From JAVBQO01 sp031548885 (GTDB lineage Bacteria > Patescibacteriota > Saccharimonadia > Saccharimonadales > Saccharimonadaceae): 64,000 nucleotides of DNA. Below the pieces are notes generated by a model. It had not been told where the DNA came from. It made no database searches and saw nothing but the letters and a program-made list of their open reading frames with translations. The stretch covers positions 62,001-126,000 of the forward strand of contig JAVBQO010000006.1 in assembly GCA_031548885.1 (NCBI GenBank). The letters are read 5' to 3'. Of the stretch, positions 25,191 to 32,933 are shown one piece after another. Position 1 is the first letter of the stretch. Every line of letters starts with the position of its first letter. The translations under genes were made by a program, and so were the position numbers.

Positions 25191-27497
25191 ATGGTGGTAA
25201 ATGTGTGTAAGACAAAAAAGCGTTTCTTGCGTGGGATTGTGATTTCGGTCAAGACTTTAGTTGTGTTCGGGCTCGTTGCGACGTTCGTTGTTGTCGGCAA
25301 AGACAACAATGTTTTTGCGGCTGGTGTATCTGCTGGCGACGACATCATTAGCGGATTTCACCCAACCAGCGTCAACGCGTCAAACCGCGATCCATACTGG
25401 ACGGTAACCGCGTCGGACATAGCGACGATGCAGGCGTATGGTGTTCCAGCGAATACTACGACATGTGCGAATGCGGCCATCACAAAAGGCTGCACGCTGA
25501 AATCCGATCCGTATGTCGGTACGTCCAAACCTGCAAACCATCCTGACACTGCTGCATATTATTGGTCATATTATTCGGGGAGCAATACCAATTTCAAAAG
25601 TGGATTCAATAGCGCTACCGGTGGTGCGACTTTGGTCTGGATTAGCAATAACAACAACGGATTTCAGAGTAATCGCCTAGCTGGAGCATGTCCGACAACG
25701 CGATTCAAAATGAAGAACAATTTGGCGTATAAGGCAGGTGTGGACGTTTCGGAACTCGTTCCCGGCACGACTACTATAACAATCGTATACCATAGCGATG
25801 GCGGTGGCCTGGCGTATTTGTTTGGCGAAGGCGGCGCAATGAATGGCGGCGGCAATGGCCGAGCGTGGGGCGATGGATCATCGTACTGGCTCGCTGGCGT
25901 GAAAGGCACCTCAGACACGAGCGGTGTACAGGCATGGGCGTTTAGCGGCAACGACATTCACAGAAGCGGAAATCTTACGCAGTATGGCGTCATACCGGCA
26001 GACAAGAGTTTATCGGATATTGATCTGACTTTTCGACCGGGAGACTGTGTCGGCTACACGGGCTTTGCGGTTCCGTCGATCAAAGCTGCCGGAACATACT
26101 ACAAGTACGCGCTGGATCCAACGACAAACGCCGGTAGCGCGACGGTTTCGTCGGGCAACACGGCCGTGTTGCGCAACAGCGTGGCGAAAACGGGCGACAC
26201 AATAAGCAAAGATACAGATGTCAAAGTTGCTCAGTTTACAATTGGATCGGGTGACTCGCGCACATTTGATGACGGCACGAAAGATGGCGATTATCTGCTG
26301 GTAGATGGCGTTGACCCGCAGTCGGCGTTTCTATCCGGCGTTGATGATTTTGCATGGAAAAATCTCAGTGGTACCGCTGCGAAAAAAGTATTCAGTTCAA
26401 ATAGCACTGACACTAGTGGCGGTGCGTGGGACGTTCTGTTCAATTCGGGCAATTATCCAGCCGGCACACGTCTTTGCTCGACAATCGCTGTGCGTGACTG
26501 GGCTAGCCGGTATTCTGATGTCGGGAAAGAAAATGCCAATTATTCGTACTGGCGCTATTCCAAGCCAGCTTGCGTCGTTGTCGGCCGCACCCCGCAAATG
26601 CAAATTCGCGGTGCCGATTCGTGGTCGGGCGGTATGTTCAAAGAAGAAAACGCCTCGTGCACAGTCATGGACTCCGCGCGACTGGGCGGGTTCAGTGGTG
26701 CGACGCCGTCGGCCGTGCGCGGTTCGTGGTCGCAGTATGGATTGACGTCGCTCGGTGTGATCGCACAGTTCGGTTCGGCGGGCTTTACGATGGTTGATTC
26801 GAACAAATTGGATTTCGCAAACAACACCGGAACGTACGGCGAATTCATGACGGCCGCGCAGCCGACGCGGTGTTTGTCGGCGATTTATTCGCATTACAGT
26901 GCATTGGTCAGCGACACAATCACGACGGCGCAGGCGGCTGATCCATCGACGCTCGGTTCGGGTGTGTATGCGGTTGATGGCGACGTTGCGATCAATGGTT
27001 TTAGTTTGGCGAAAGGCAAACACATCACGCTACTCGTGCGAAACGGCACCGTCACGATCAACGGCAATATCCAATTCGAAAACACCGGCCTGCAATCAAT
27101 TTCGGAAATCCCCAGCTTCACGTTGGTGGCGTATCGCAGCGGTGCCGGAAACGACAATGGCCAGATTGTGATCGGCAATGACGTGACGAGTATCGACGGC
27201 GTATACGCGGCTTATAACAGATTGGCGACGTGCGCGGCCAGCCCTGAAAAGTCACCAGTCAACGACGTGTTGACGAATGATGGAGCTTGCAAAAATCGGC
27301 TGCAAATCAACGGTGCAATCATCACGCGAGACCAGATTTTGCGCCGGACGGCGGGCGGCACGACGACCGAACCGTCGTCGCCGGCCGAAGTTGTCAATTA
27401 CCGTCCGGATCTTTTCCTGACGACGCTAGCCGGAACAGATGGCAAAAACTATCAGTTGTACACCAGCGGAATTCGGGAATTGCCGCCGCGCTATTAA
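25191..27497 (+). CDS. Large secreted protein of unknown function
   Basis: A 768-residue protein with an N-terminal export signal (TLVVFGLVATFVVVGKDNNVFA) and a long extracytoplasmic region rich in Gly, Ser, Thr, Asn and aromatic residues, with scattered cysteines that could pair. The final 150 residues (GVYAVDGDVAINGFSLAKG, LLVRNGTVTINGNIQFENT, SIDGVYAAYNRL) look like a short beta-helix ending in a cap. I see no sortase signal and no C-terminal membrane helix, so it may be released or held by other surface proteins. Family not recognised. Confidence 0.65.
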   Translation: MVVNVCKTKKRFLRGIVISVKTLVVFGLVATFVVVGKDNNVFAAGVSAGDDIISGFHPTSVNASNRDPYWTVTASDIATMQAYGVPANTTTCANAAITKGCTLKSDPYVGTSKPANHPDTAAYYWSYYSGSNTNFKSGFNSATGGATLVWISNNNNGFQSNRLAGACPTTRFKMKNNLAYKAGVDVSELVPGTTTITIVYHSDGGGLAYLFGEGGAMNGGGNGRAWGDGSSYWLAGVKGTSDTSGVQAWAFSGNDIHRSGNLTQYGVIPADKSLSDIDLTFRPGDCVGYTGFAVPSIKAAGTYYKYALDPTTNAGSATVSSGNTAVLRNSVAKTGDTISKDTDVKVAQFTIGSGDSRTFDDGTKDGDYLLVDGVDPQSAFLSGVDDFAWKNLSGTAAKKVFSSNSTDTSGGAWDVLFNSGNYPAGTRLCSTIAVRDWASRYSDVGKENANYSYWRYSKPACVVVGRTPQMQIRGADSWSGGMFKEENASCTVMDSARLGGFSGATPSAVRGSWSQYGLTSLGVIAQFGSAGFTMVDSNKLDFANNTGTYGEFMTAAQPTRCLSAIYSHYSALVSDTITTAQAADPSTLGSGVYAVDGDVAINGFSLAKGKHITLLVRNGTVTINGNIQFENTGLQSISEIPSFTLVAYRSGAGNDNGQIVIGNDVTSIDGVYAAYNRLATCAASPEKSPVNDVLTNDGACKNRLQINGAIITRDQILRRTAGGTTTEPSSPAEVVNYRPDLFLTTLAGTDGKNYQLYTSGIRELPPRY

Positions 27498-27521
27498 ACG
27501 GTTGCGAAAAGTCGCGAAAAT

Positions 27522-27530
27522 TGCTACAAT
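27522..27530 (+). promoter_or_regulatory. Extended -10 promoter of rpsF-ssb-rpsR
   Basis: TGCTACAAT, with TTGCGA about 20 nt upstream as a weak -35. It leaves a leader of about 65 nt before rpsF, long enough for ribosomal-protein autoregulation. I could not draw the conserved S6:S18 motif by eye. Confidence 0.5.
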
Positions 27531-27601
27531 GTCGAAGTTATCAACTCTTGCTTTCGCGAATTTGACGAAAGCATCCTAACGGATTCCAGAGGAGGAAATC
27601 T

Positions 27602-27955
27602 ATGAAGGAATACGAGCTCGTCGTATTGTTCCACCCGTCACTCGAGGTGGATATGAGCAAACCGCTCGACAAAGTGGCCAAAATTATCAAAGGCAACGGT
27701 GGCGAAATTGTGGCCGAGGACGATTGGGGCCGCAAACGTCTGCAATACAAAATCCGCAACGAAGATTTCGCGGTCTATCGCGTTTACACGCTGAATTTGC
27801 CGGCCGAAGCCGTCAAAAAAATCAATGATACGCTGAATATCACTGACGAAGTTTTGCGCTTTTTGTTGACGACAGTTGATCCGAAAGTCAAAGCTGTCAT
27901 GGCCGAAGACGCCAAACGCCGCGCCGAGCGCGAAACCGAAGACAGCGACGAATAA
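27602..27955 (+). CDS. rpsF: Small-subunit ribosomal protein S6
   Basis: Pairs with S18 on the 30S platform. The 117-residue protein opens with YELVVLFHPSLEVDMSK and contains DWGRKRLQYKIRNEDFAVYRV, the standard S6 core, with an acidic end (ETEDSDE). GGAGG lies 6-7 nt before the ATG. It is first in the classical rpsF-ssb-rpsR operon. Confidence 0.95.
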   Translation: MKEYELVVLFHPSLEVDMSKPLDKVAKIIKGNGGEIVAEDDWGRKRLQYKIRNEDFAVYRVYTLNLPAEAVKKINDTLNITDEVLRFLLTTVDPKVKAVMAEDAKRRAERETEDSDE

Positions 27956-27965
27956 TCCTGCGATT

Positions 27966-27992
27966 GTCGTTCCGAGCTGGGTTCGGAATTAC
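27966..27992. repeat. Degenerate palindromic intergenic repeat
   Basis: GTCGTTCCGAGCTGGGTTCGGAATTAC matches, with changes, the element at 22413-22440 and has the same stem-loop layout (TTCCGA/TCGGAA arms). It lies inside the rpsF-ssb operon. Confidence 0.45.
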
Positions 27993-28023
27993 TTTTCGCA
28001 AATAATTAACAGAGGGGAATGGG

Positions 28024-28485
28024 ATGGCAAAAGGTTTTAATAAAGTAATTTTGATGGGTAATTTGACGCGCGACCCGGAAACGCGCACCACGCCGAGCGG
28101 GCAATCGGTAACGAACTTTTCGTTGGCGGTCAACCGCACCTGGAAAGACGCCAGCGGCCAGCAGCAAGAAGCGGTCAGCTACATCGACTGCGTAGCGTGG
28201 GGCAAACCGGGCGAAATCATCGCGCAGTATCTGGGCAAAGGCCGCGCGGTTCTGGTCAGCGGACGCTTGGATCAGCGTAGCTGGGAAGACAAAGAATCCG
28301 GCCAAAAACGCAGCAAAGTCGAGGTCATCGTCGAAGATTTCAACTTTGTCGGCGGTCAAGGCGACGGTACTGGCGGCGGGAATTACACGCCGAATAACTC
28401 ATCAAATAAATCGCAAAAATCGGATGACGTCAAAGTCGACGACATCGACGACACGCCGATCGATTTGAGCGACATTCCATTTTAA
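28024..28485 (+). CDS. ssb: Single-stranded DNA-binding protein
   Basis: Coats ssDNA during replication and repair. The OB fold is clear: FNKVILMGNLTRDPETR, QSVTNFSLAVNRTW, YIDCVAWGKPGEIIAQYLG, and VSGRLDQRSWEDKESGQKR. After residue 110 comes a Gly/Asn/Ser linker and an acidic tip ending DLSDIPF, the usual partner-recruiting tail. It lies between S6 and S18, with GAGG 7 nt before the ATG. The gap before it (27956-28023) carries a degenerate copy of the palindromic intergenic repeat. Confidence 0.95.
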   Translation: MAKGFNKVILMGNLTRDPETRTTPSGQSVTNFSLAVNRTWKDASGQQQEAVSYIDCVAWGKPGEIIAQYLGKGRAVLVSGRLDQRSWEDKESGQKRSKVEVIVEDFNFVGGQGDGTGGGNYTPNNSSNKSQKSDDVKVDDIDDTPIDLSDIPF

Positions 28486-28503
28486 TTAGGAGAATTAACA
28501 GAG

Positions 28504-28704
28504 ATGAATCCACGACGTTTCAAAAAAGACGCCCCGAAATATTTTGACTACAAAGACGCCAAAACTTTGATGCGCTACATCGACGCCTACGGGCAGATCG
28601 AATCGCGCGGCAAAACCGGTTTGTCGGCGAAACAGCAGCGTCAGTTGAGCGTTGCAATCAAACGTGCCCGACACTTGGCTTTGGTGCCGTTTGTGGCTGG
28701 GTAG
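28504..28704 (+). CDS. rpsR: Small-subunit ribosomal protein S18
   Basis: Partner of S6 on the 30S platform. The 66-residue protein shows FDYKDAKTLMRYIDAYGQI and KQQRQLSVAIKRARHLALVPF, the S18 hallmark. It has no zinc-binding cysteines. AGGAG lies 11 nt before the ATG, a long spacing. Last gene of the operon; the gap after it can form a large hairpin. Confidence 0.93.
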   Translation: MNPRRFKKDAPKYFDYKDAKTLMRYIDAYGQIESRGKTGLSAKQQRQLSVAIKRARHLALVPFVAG

Positions 28705-28731
28705 TCAGCGGTTCGTCAAGCTATTGCTCCC

Positions 28732-28810
28732 AACTTTGCGAAAGACCCGTAACTTGCTCGCCGCTGGCTAACAAGTTACTAGCGCGGAAAGCGCAGCCTT
28801 TCGCAAAGTT
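28732..28810. terminator. Long hairpin built from inverted octamers after rpsR
   Basis: AACTTTGCGAAAG (28732-28744) and CTTTCGCAAAGTT (28798-28810) are exact reverse complements containing the genome-wide octamer in opposite orientation. Inside them GTAACTTG (28749-28756) pairs with CAAGTTAC (28772-28779), and GCGC/GCGC can add a small stem. A candidate transcription terminator for the S6 operon, comparable in layout to inverted uptake-sequence terminators in Neisseria and Haemophilus. Confidence 0.5.
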
Positions 28811-28857
28811 CGGTCACAATATCTCGACTCTATAAATTTTGCGAAAAAGGAGCGAAA

Positions 28858-29421
28858 ATGTATCAGCCAACAGATCTGAAAAAAGGAACTGTCATCCAAA
28901 TCGACAACCAACCCTACCGCGTCGTCGAATACGGCCAAAAAGTCATGGGGCGCGGCGGCTCGATCGTGAACGTGAAAATCAAAAATTTGGTGACGGGCGC
29001 GGTAATTCCGAAAACGTACAAAGGCCAAGATAAAATCGAAGCCGCCGAAGTCACCAACCAAACTGCGCAATATTTGTATTCGGACGGCACAAATTTGTTT
29101 TTCATGAATCCGGAAACGTTCGAACAATTTGAAATTGCGAACGACGACGCCGACGACGTGCCGAAATTCATGCGCGAAGGCGACAACGTGACACTGCAAT
29201 TTTTCGACGGTCGCGTGATAAATGTTGAACTTCCGACCTCGGTTTTCTTGAAAGTTACTTACACCGAAAACGTCACGAAAGGTGACACGACATCGAGTGT
29301 CAACAAAGACGCGCAAATGGAAACCGGCATCGTCGTCAAAGTTCCGGCGTTTATCAAAGAGGACGACGTTATCAAAGTCGACACGCGCGACGGGTCGTAC
29401 CTCGAGCGTCAGAAAAACTAA
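28858..29421 (+). CDS. efp: Elongation factor P
   Basis: Binds between P and E sites to rescue ribosomes stalled on proline runs. All three beta-barrel domains are present in 187 residues: QPTDLKKGTVIQIDNQPYRV, KIEAAEVTNQTAQYLYSDG, and ELPTSVFLKVTYTENVTKGD. The tip of domain I reads KVMGRGGS, placing Arg32 where E. coli has the modified Lys34 and where EarP-type EF-Ps have a rhamnosylated Arg32. No modification enzyme is seen in the window. AAGGAG lies 5 nt before the ATG. Confidence 0.94.
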   Translation: MYQPTDLKKGTVIQIDNQPYRVVEYGQKVMGRGGSIVNVKIKNLVTGAVIPKTYKGQDKIEAAEVTNQTAQYLYSDGTNLFFMNPETFEQFEIANDDADDVPKFMREGDNVTLQFFDGRVINVELPTSVFLKVTYTENVTKGDTTSSVNKDAQMETGIVVKVPAFIKEDDVIKVDTRDGSYLERQKN

Positions 29422-29433
29422 TGAAATAATCGC

Positions 29434-30153
29434 ATGAAATTTCGCCTCGATCATCTGATGACTGCGAAAAAAATCGTCGCCACGCGCAGCCAAGCCGAAA
29501 GTTATATTCGGCTGGGCAAAGTTTCGGTTGACGGCCGCGTCATCACGAAACCAGGATTTTTCGCGGACGAAAAAGCGTTGGTCGAATTGGCGCAGGATGA
29601 GCAATACGTGTCCCGTGCCGGTTTGAAATTGGCGTCGGTTGCGAAAAATTTGCGGCTGGATTTCGCGGGAAAAGTCGTGCTGGACGTCGGTTCGTCGACG
29701 GGCGGATTCACGGATTTTGCGCTGCGCCGCGGTGCGAAAAAGGTTATCGCGGTTGATGTCGGCACCGATCAACTTCACCCGAAATTGCGCGCTGACGTGC
29801 GGGTTGAACTGCACGAAAAAACCGACATTCGCGATTTTGAAACCGATGCGAAAATTGATATCGTGGTGGTCGATGTGTCATTTGTCTCGCTGCGGGAAAT
29901 CTTGCCAAGCATGGCGAAATTGTGCAATCCTCGGACGATTTTGGTGGTTATGGCGAAACCGCAATTCGAGGCCGGGTACGATCAAACGCGCGGCGGCGTC
30001 GTGAAAAACGATCGGCAGCGGCGCGAGATTTTGCGTGGGTTTGAAGCTTTTGCGAAAGGCCAATTCGTGATTTTGGACAAAGCCGACAGCGAAATCGCTG
30101 GTGCGAAGGGCAATCGCGAGCGGTTTTATTTGTTGCGAAAAGTTGGCGGGTAG
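29434..30153 (+). CDS. tlyA: TlyA-family rRNA 2'-O-methyltransferase
   Basis: Predicted to methylate 2'-hydroxyls of 16S/23S rRNA, as for TlyA. An S4 RNA-binding domain (residues 1-60: RSQAESYIRLGKVSVDGRV) is followed by an RrmJ-like SAM-binding fold with VLDVGSSTGGFTDFALRRGA near 83-103, VDVGTDQLHP, DIVVVDVSFVSL and MAKPQFEAG. The K-D-K-E type catalytic residues are plausible but not verified by alignment. It starts 12 nt after efp with no obvious SD, so it is probably read from the efp mRNA. Confidence 0.9.
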   Translation: MKFRLDHLMTAKKIVATRSQAESYIRLGKVSVDGRVITKPGFFADEKALVELAQDEQYVSRAGLKLASVAKNLRLDFAGKVVLDVGSSTGGFTDFALRRGAKKVIAVDVGTDQLHPKLRADVRVELHEKTDIRDFETDAKIDIVVVDVSFVSLREILPSMAKLCNPRTILVVMAKPQFEAGYDQTRGGVVKNDRQRREILRGFEAFAKGQFVILDKADSEIAGAKGNRERFYLLRKVGG

Positions 30154-30413
30154 GTTGTTTTTCGGAATCACGCGATTTACAAAATGGAATATTGATGATA
30201 CAATGCGGCGAGTTGGCTAAAGCGGATTTGTTTCGCTTGGCCACGTGCCTTGCCTGGTGTTGAGATTTCTCCGCTTGGCGGGCCTTCATCATATCTGAAC
30301 GCGGAATTACTACGGAAATTATATTTGAAAACGTCGCAGGTATACAGCGAAATACTACGCGCGTTGATTGACTTCGCTTATGAATTATTATATAATGTGT
30401 CGATATAATAAGC
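30154..30413 (+). other. Intergenic region with a spare promoter-like site
   Basis: No gene is supported here. TGATACAAT near 30195-30203 is as good as the promoters used elsewhere and is followed by a stretch with several small complementary arms (AAGCG with CGCTT; GGCTA with TGGCC). A TTG-started reading frame of 15 codons also begins there. It could be a small RNA or leader-peptide gene, or chance. Confidence 0.3.
30368..30396 (+). promoter_or_regulatory. Promoter of the alpha/beta hydrolase gene
   Basis: TTGACT (30368-30373) and TATAAT (30391-30396) with 17-nt spacing. Transcription would begin near 30403, about 11 nt before the TTG start. A second TATAAT occurs at 30404. Confidence 0.65.
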
Positions 30414-31496
30414 TTGAACGAACTATACGATACTGGTTGCACGGAATTGGTAGAAACAAATCTCCGAACTGGTGCAGTTGGCAGCGTTGCAATACAAATG
30501 CCACAAATTGACCCAGATGATATTGGCGAAAAACTCGAAGAGATTGATAGAACATGGCGCACTGTCGAATCGCCATCAGGCCGATACAGTTATGAGATTG
30601 CGACAACAAATGATGAACGTGAAGGTCAGCCATATACAGCGCAAATCTCGACCTATTCGTCAAGTATCTGGGGAAATCCCGGAAACGCGTATGAACAGGC
30701 GTTGCGATCGGCTATTGATCCGTCGCCTCAACTATATGTTGCATCGCCGGGAAATGGCGGCACTTCGCCACTGACCAAAAAGGAGCGCGTGTATTTTGCG
30801 AAAACTGGCCGAATGACGTGGGACGACGATGGCGAAACGAAACCAATTCCGTTTGTTGCTGAGTTGCTCGCTACGTTGGATCACGAAGGGATTGCACTTG
30901 GTCGAGTGAGTGGGGACTCGCTGGGCGGCATTGTGATCACAGCGATGGCAGCTGCAATGCGCGAGAATGAACTAAAGTCGCTGTTTGCAAATGCTCGCCC
31001 ACAAATTGTAGATGCAAATCCCATAGGCCTGGCGTATGGCATGATTGTAACGGAAAACATGCGCCGCGCAGGAATTGCTAGAACGGAAACGCACGACCGT
31101 GGGGCAGTCGTTGATGGCAAAATCGAACTGGCGAAGTCAATGCTAACCAATGTCTACGATCGTTCTGCACCAGGAGTAAGTTTGCCAATGTTGGGCGCAA
31201 ATTTGCGTGGTTTGGCACGAGGCCCGCAGCAGGGGAATCCAGCATATTTTGATAGTCAGGCGGCTTTTCGCAATCAACCTGACGCGAGTTTTGCATTTGT
31301 ACACGGCGAAAATGATGTTTTGTATCGTAGTCGCAACGGCGGCGCGGCGTTTGACGCGACAGTTGGTGCTGCCACGCGCAGTAGTGACGCCGAGAAGGTT
31401 TTTGCTATTGAGATTCCTGGTGGATCCCATATTTCGCACACATATTACCCCGTGCTGTTCGGCGCGGTTCGCAACGCAATGACCTCTATACGTTAA
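30414..31496 (+). CDS. Alpha/beta-hydrolase-like protein
   Basis: A 360-residue protein with a serine-hydrolase elbow RVSGDSLGGIVITA (Ser near residue 169), a possible acid in FVHGENDVLYRS and a His in IPGGSHISHTYYP, in the order expected for an alpha/beta hydrolase. No signal peptide or membrane segment. The first 90 residues, rich in Thr and Tyr, are not recognised. The TTG start follows the promoter by about 17 nt; no SD is seen. Its last 11 nt overlap the end of ychF on the other strand. Substrate unknown. Confidence 0.6.
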   Translation: MNELYDTGCTELVETNLRTGAVGSVAIQMPQIDPDDIGEKLEEIDRTWRTVESPSGRYSYEIATTNDEREGQPYTAQISTYSSSIWGNPGNAYEQALRSAIDPSPQLYVASPGNGGTSPLTKKERVYFAKTGRMTWDDDGETKPIPFVAELLATLDHEGIALGRVSGDSLGGIVITAMAAAMRENELKSLFANARPQIVDANPIGLAYGMIVTENMRRAGIARTETHDRGAVVDGKIELAKSMLTNVYDRSAPGVSLPMLGANLRGLARGPQQGNPAYFDSQAAFRNQPDASFAFVHGENDVLYRSRNGGAAFDATVGAATRSSDAEKVFAIEIPGGSHISHTYYPVLFGAVRNAMTSIR

Positions 31497-32571
31497 ACCG
31501 AAACTCAACAACGTCGCCCGGCCGCATCACATACGTTTTGCCTTCGGTGCGGATTTTGCCAAGTTTTCGCGCCTCGGCCTCTGATCCTGCCGCGATCAGA
31601 TCGTCATAGTCAACGATTTGCGCCGCGATGAAACCGCGCTCGAAATCGGTGTGGATGACGCCGGCGGCTTGCGGGGCGGTGTCGCCCTGATGGATTGTCC
31701 AAGCACGAATTTCTTTCGGGCCGGCGGTCAGGTAGGATTGCAATCCCAGCGTGTCGTAGGCGGCGCGAATCAACTGCGAAAGTCCGGATTCCGTCACGCC
31801 GTATTCGGCCAGCAATTCCGCCGCGTCTGATTCGTCCAAGCTTTTCAATTCTTCTTCTAATTTCGCGCACACGAAAACCGATTTCGCCGGCGCGACGATT
31901 TGCGAAAGGGAATTCTTCACCGCGTCATCTCGCAAAGTTTCCTCGTCCACATTGAACACATAAATCACCGGTTTCGCAGTCAGCAATTGCAGGCCGTTCA
32001 ATTTTTCGCGATCCAAATTCGCGATTTGTGATAACGGAATTCCGGCGTTCAATTGTTCAAGTAATTTGTTCAGATATTCGGTCGCAGTTTTGGCTTTTGG
32101 GTCGGACTTCGCCATTTTCGCAAGTTTCGGCAAATGGTTCTCGATCGATTGAATGTCGGCCAAAATCAGTTCGGTGTTGATGACGTCGATCGACTCGCGG
32201 ACATCGGTCGGCGCGGTGTCGTGGCGCAGCACATTGTCGTCGTTGAACGCGCGAACGACGTGCAAAATCGCGTCGCATTCGCGAATATTCGCGAGGAATT
32301 TGTTGCCGAGACCTTCGCCTTTGCTCGCGCCGGCGACTAGCCCGGCGATGTCGACGAACGTGACGGTTGCGGGCAGCAATTTCGTCGAACCGTACAATTC
32401 CGCCAATTTCGCAAGCCGCGCGTCCGGCACCGGCACGATTCCAGTGTTCGGTTCGATCGTTGCGAACGGATAATTTGCGGCCAATGCGCCGGCGTCAGTC
32501 AGCGCGTTGAATAGTGTGGATTTGCCGACGTTGGGGAGGCCCACGATTCCAATTTGCAGAGATGAAGACAT
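31486..32571 (-). CDS. ychF: Ribosome-binding ATPase YchF
   Basis: Conserved Obg-family ATPase that associates with the ribosome. P-loop GLPNVGKSTLFNAL at residues 10-23, switch DIAGLVAGASKGEGLGN (the family's G3 region), NVDEE in the G4 position (NKxD relaxed, as in YchF), and a C-terminal TGS domain (AWTIHQGDTAPQAAGVIHTD, GDVVEFRFNV). The length of 361 residues is standard. On the minus strand TGTTACAAT (hexamer at 32578-32583) ends 6 nt before the ATG, so it is probably leaderless. Confidence 0.95.
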   Translation of the reverse strand: MSSSLQIGIVGLPNVGKSTLFNALTDAGALAANYPFATIEPNTGIVPVPDARLAKLAELYGSTKLLPATVTFVDIAGLVAGASKGEGLGNKFLANIRECDAILHVVRAFNDDNVLRHDTAPTDVRESIDVINTELILADIQSIENHLPKLAKMAKSDPKAKTATEYLNKLLEQLNAGIPLSQIANLDREKLNGLQLLTAKPVIYVFNVDEETLRDDAVKNSLSQIVAPAKSVFVCAKLEEELKSLDESDAAELLAEYGVTESGLSQLIRAAYDTLGLQSYLTAGPKEIRAWTIHQGDTAPQAAGVIHTDFERGFIAAQIVDYDDLIAAGSEAEARKLGKIRTEGKTYVMRPGDVVEFRFNV

Positions 32572-32635
32572 GGGGCTATTGTAACAGAGAACGGCCTATC
32601 TGCATATTGTAGTAAATATTATCACGCTCATGCCA

Positions 32636-32664
32636 TTGACACATATATTTGTGGGGTGTATTCT
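32636..32664 (+). promoter_or_regulatory. Promoter of the ribonucleotide reductase operon
   Basis: TTGACA (32636-32641) and TATTCT (32659-32664) with 17-nt spacing. It leaves a leader of about 260 nt before nrdA, which holds the riboswitch. Confidence 0.65.
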
Positions 32665-32698
32665 AAATATAAGCGCTATATATGGAGCAATCCATAGC

Positions 32699-32870
32699 GC
32701 CAAAAGGTACCGAGGTTCAGATCTCGGGCGAAAACTACCCGTTTCGATGCAGGAGAAAGTCGGTGAAAATCCGCACTGTGCCGCAACCGTAATCGCATCA
32801 CCCCATGCGAAAGTCGGACTGCCTGCTATCATTTTCTCGAGCAAGATTTGGCGTGACAATCGTCTATAGG
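32699..32870 (+). promoter_or_regulatory. Cobalamin (B12) riboswitch
   Basis: The leader carries the most conserved B12-riboswitch blocks in order: GGAGAAAGTCGGTGAAAATC, then CCGCACTGTGCCGCAACCGT, and the downstream AAGTCGGACTGCCTGC box. An inverted pair near 32672-32700 (GCGCTA...TAGCGC) precedes it and could be part of the leader fold. The nrdA SD (GGAGGG, 32922-32927) lies about 50 nt beyond, so control could be by SD sequestration or by termination. Adenosylcobalamin binding normally turns the downstream gene off. Confidence 0.85.
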
Positions 32871-32933
32871 AATCTTTCCCGAAAACCAACATAAATCTAA
32901 TTAACTGACTACAGTTACGTCTGGAGGGCTGTT

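Noticed and set aside
28768..29814. A 348-codon minus-strand frame across efp and tlyA
   Set aside because: Overlaps two clear genes; composition is that of an antisense frame.
32672..32700. GCGCTA...TAGCGC hairpin as an intrinsic terminator of a separate small RNA
   Set aside because: It lies directly in front of the riboswitch core on the same leader, has no T-run, and is better read as part of the leader fold.
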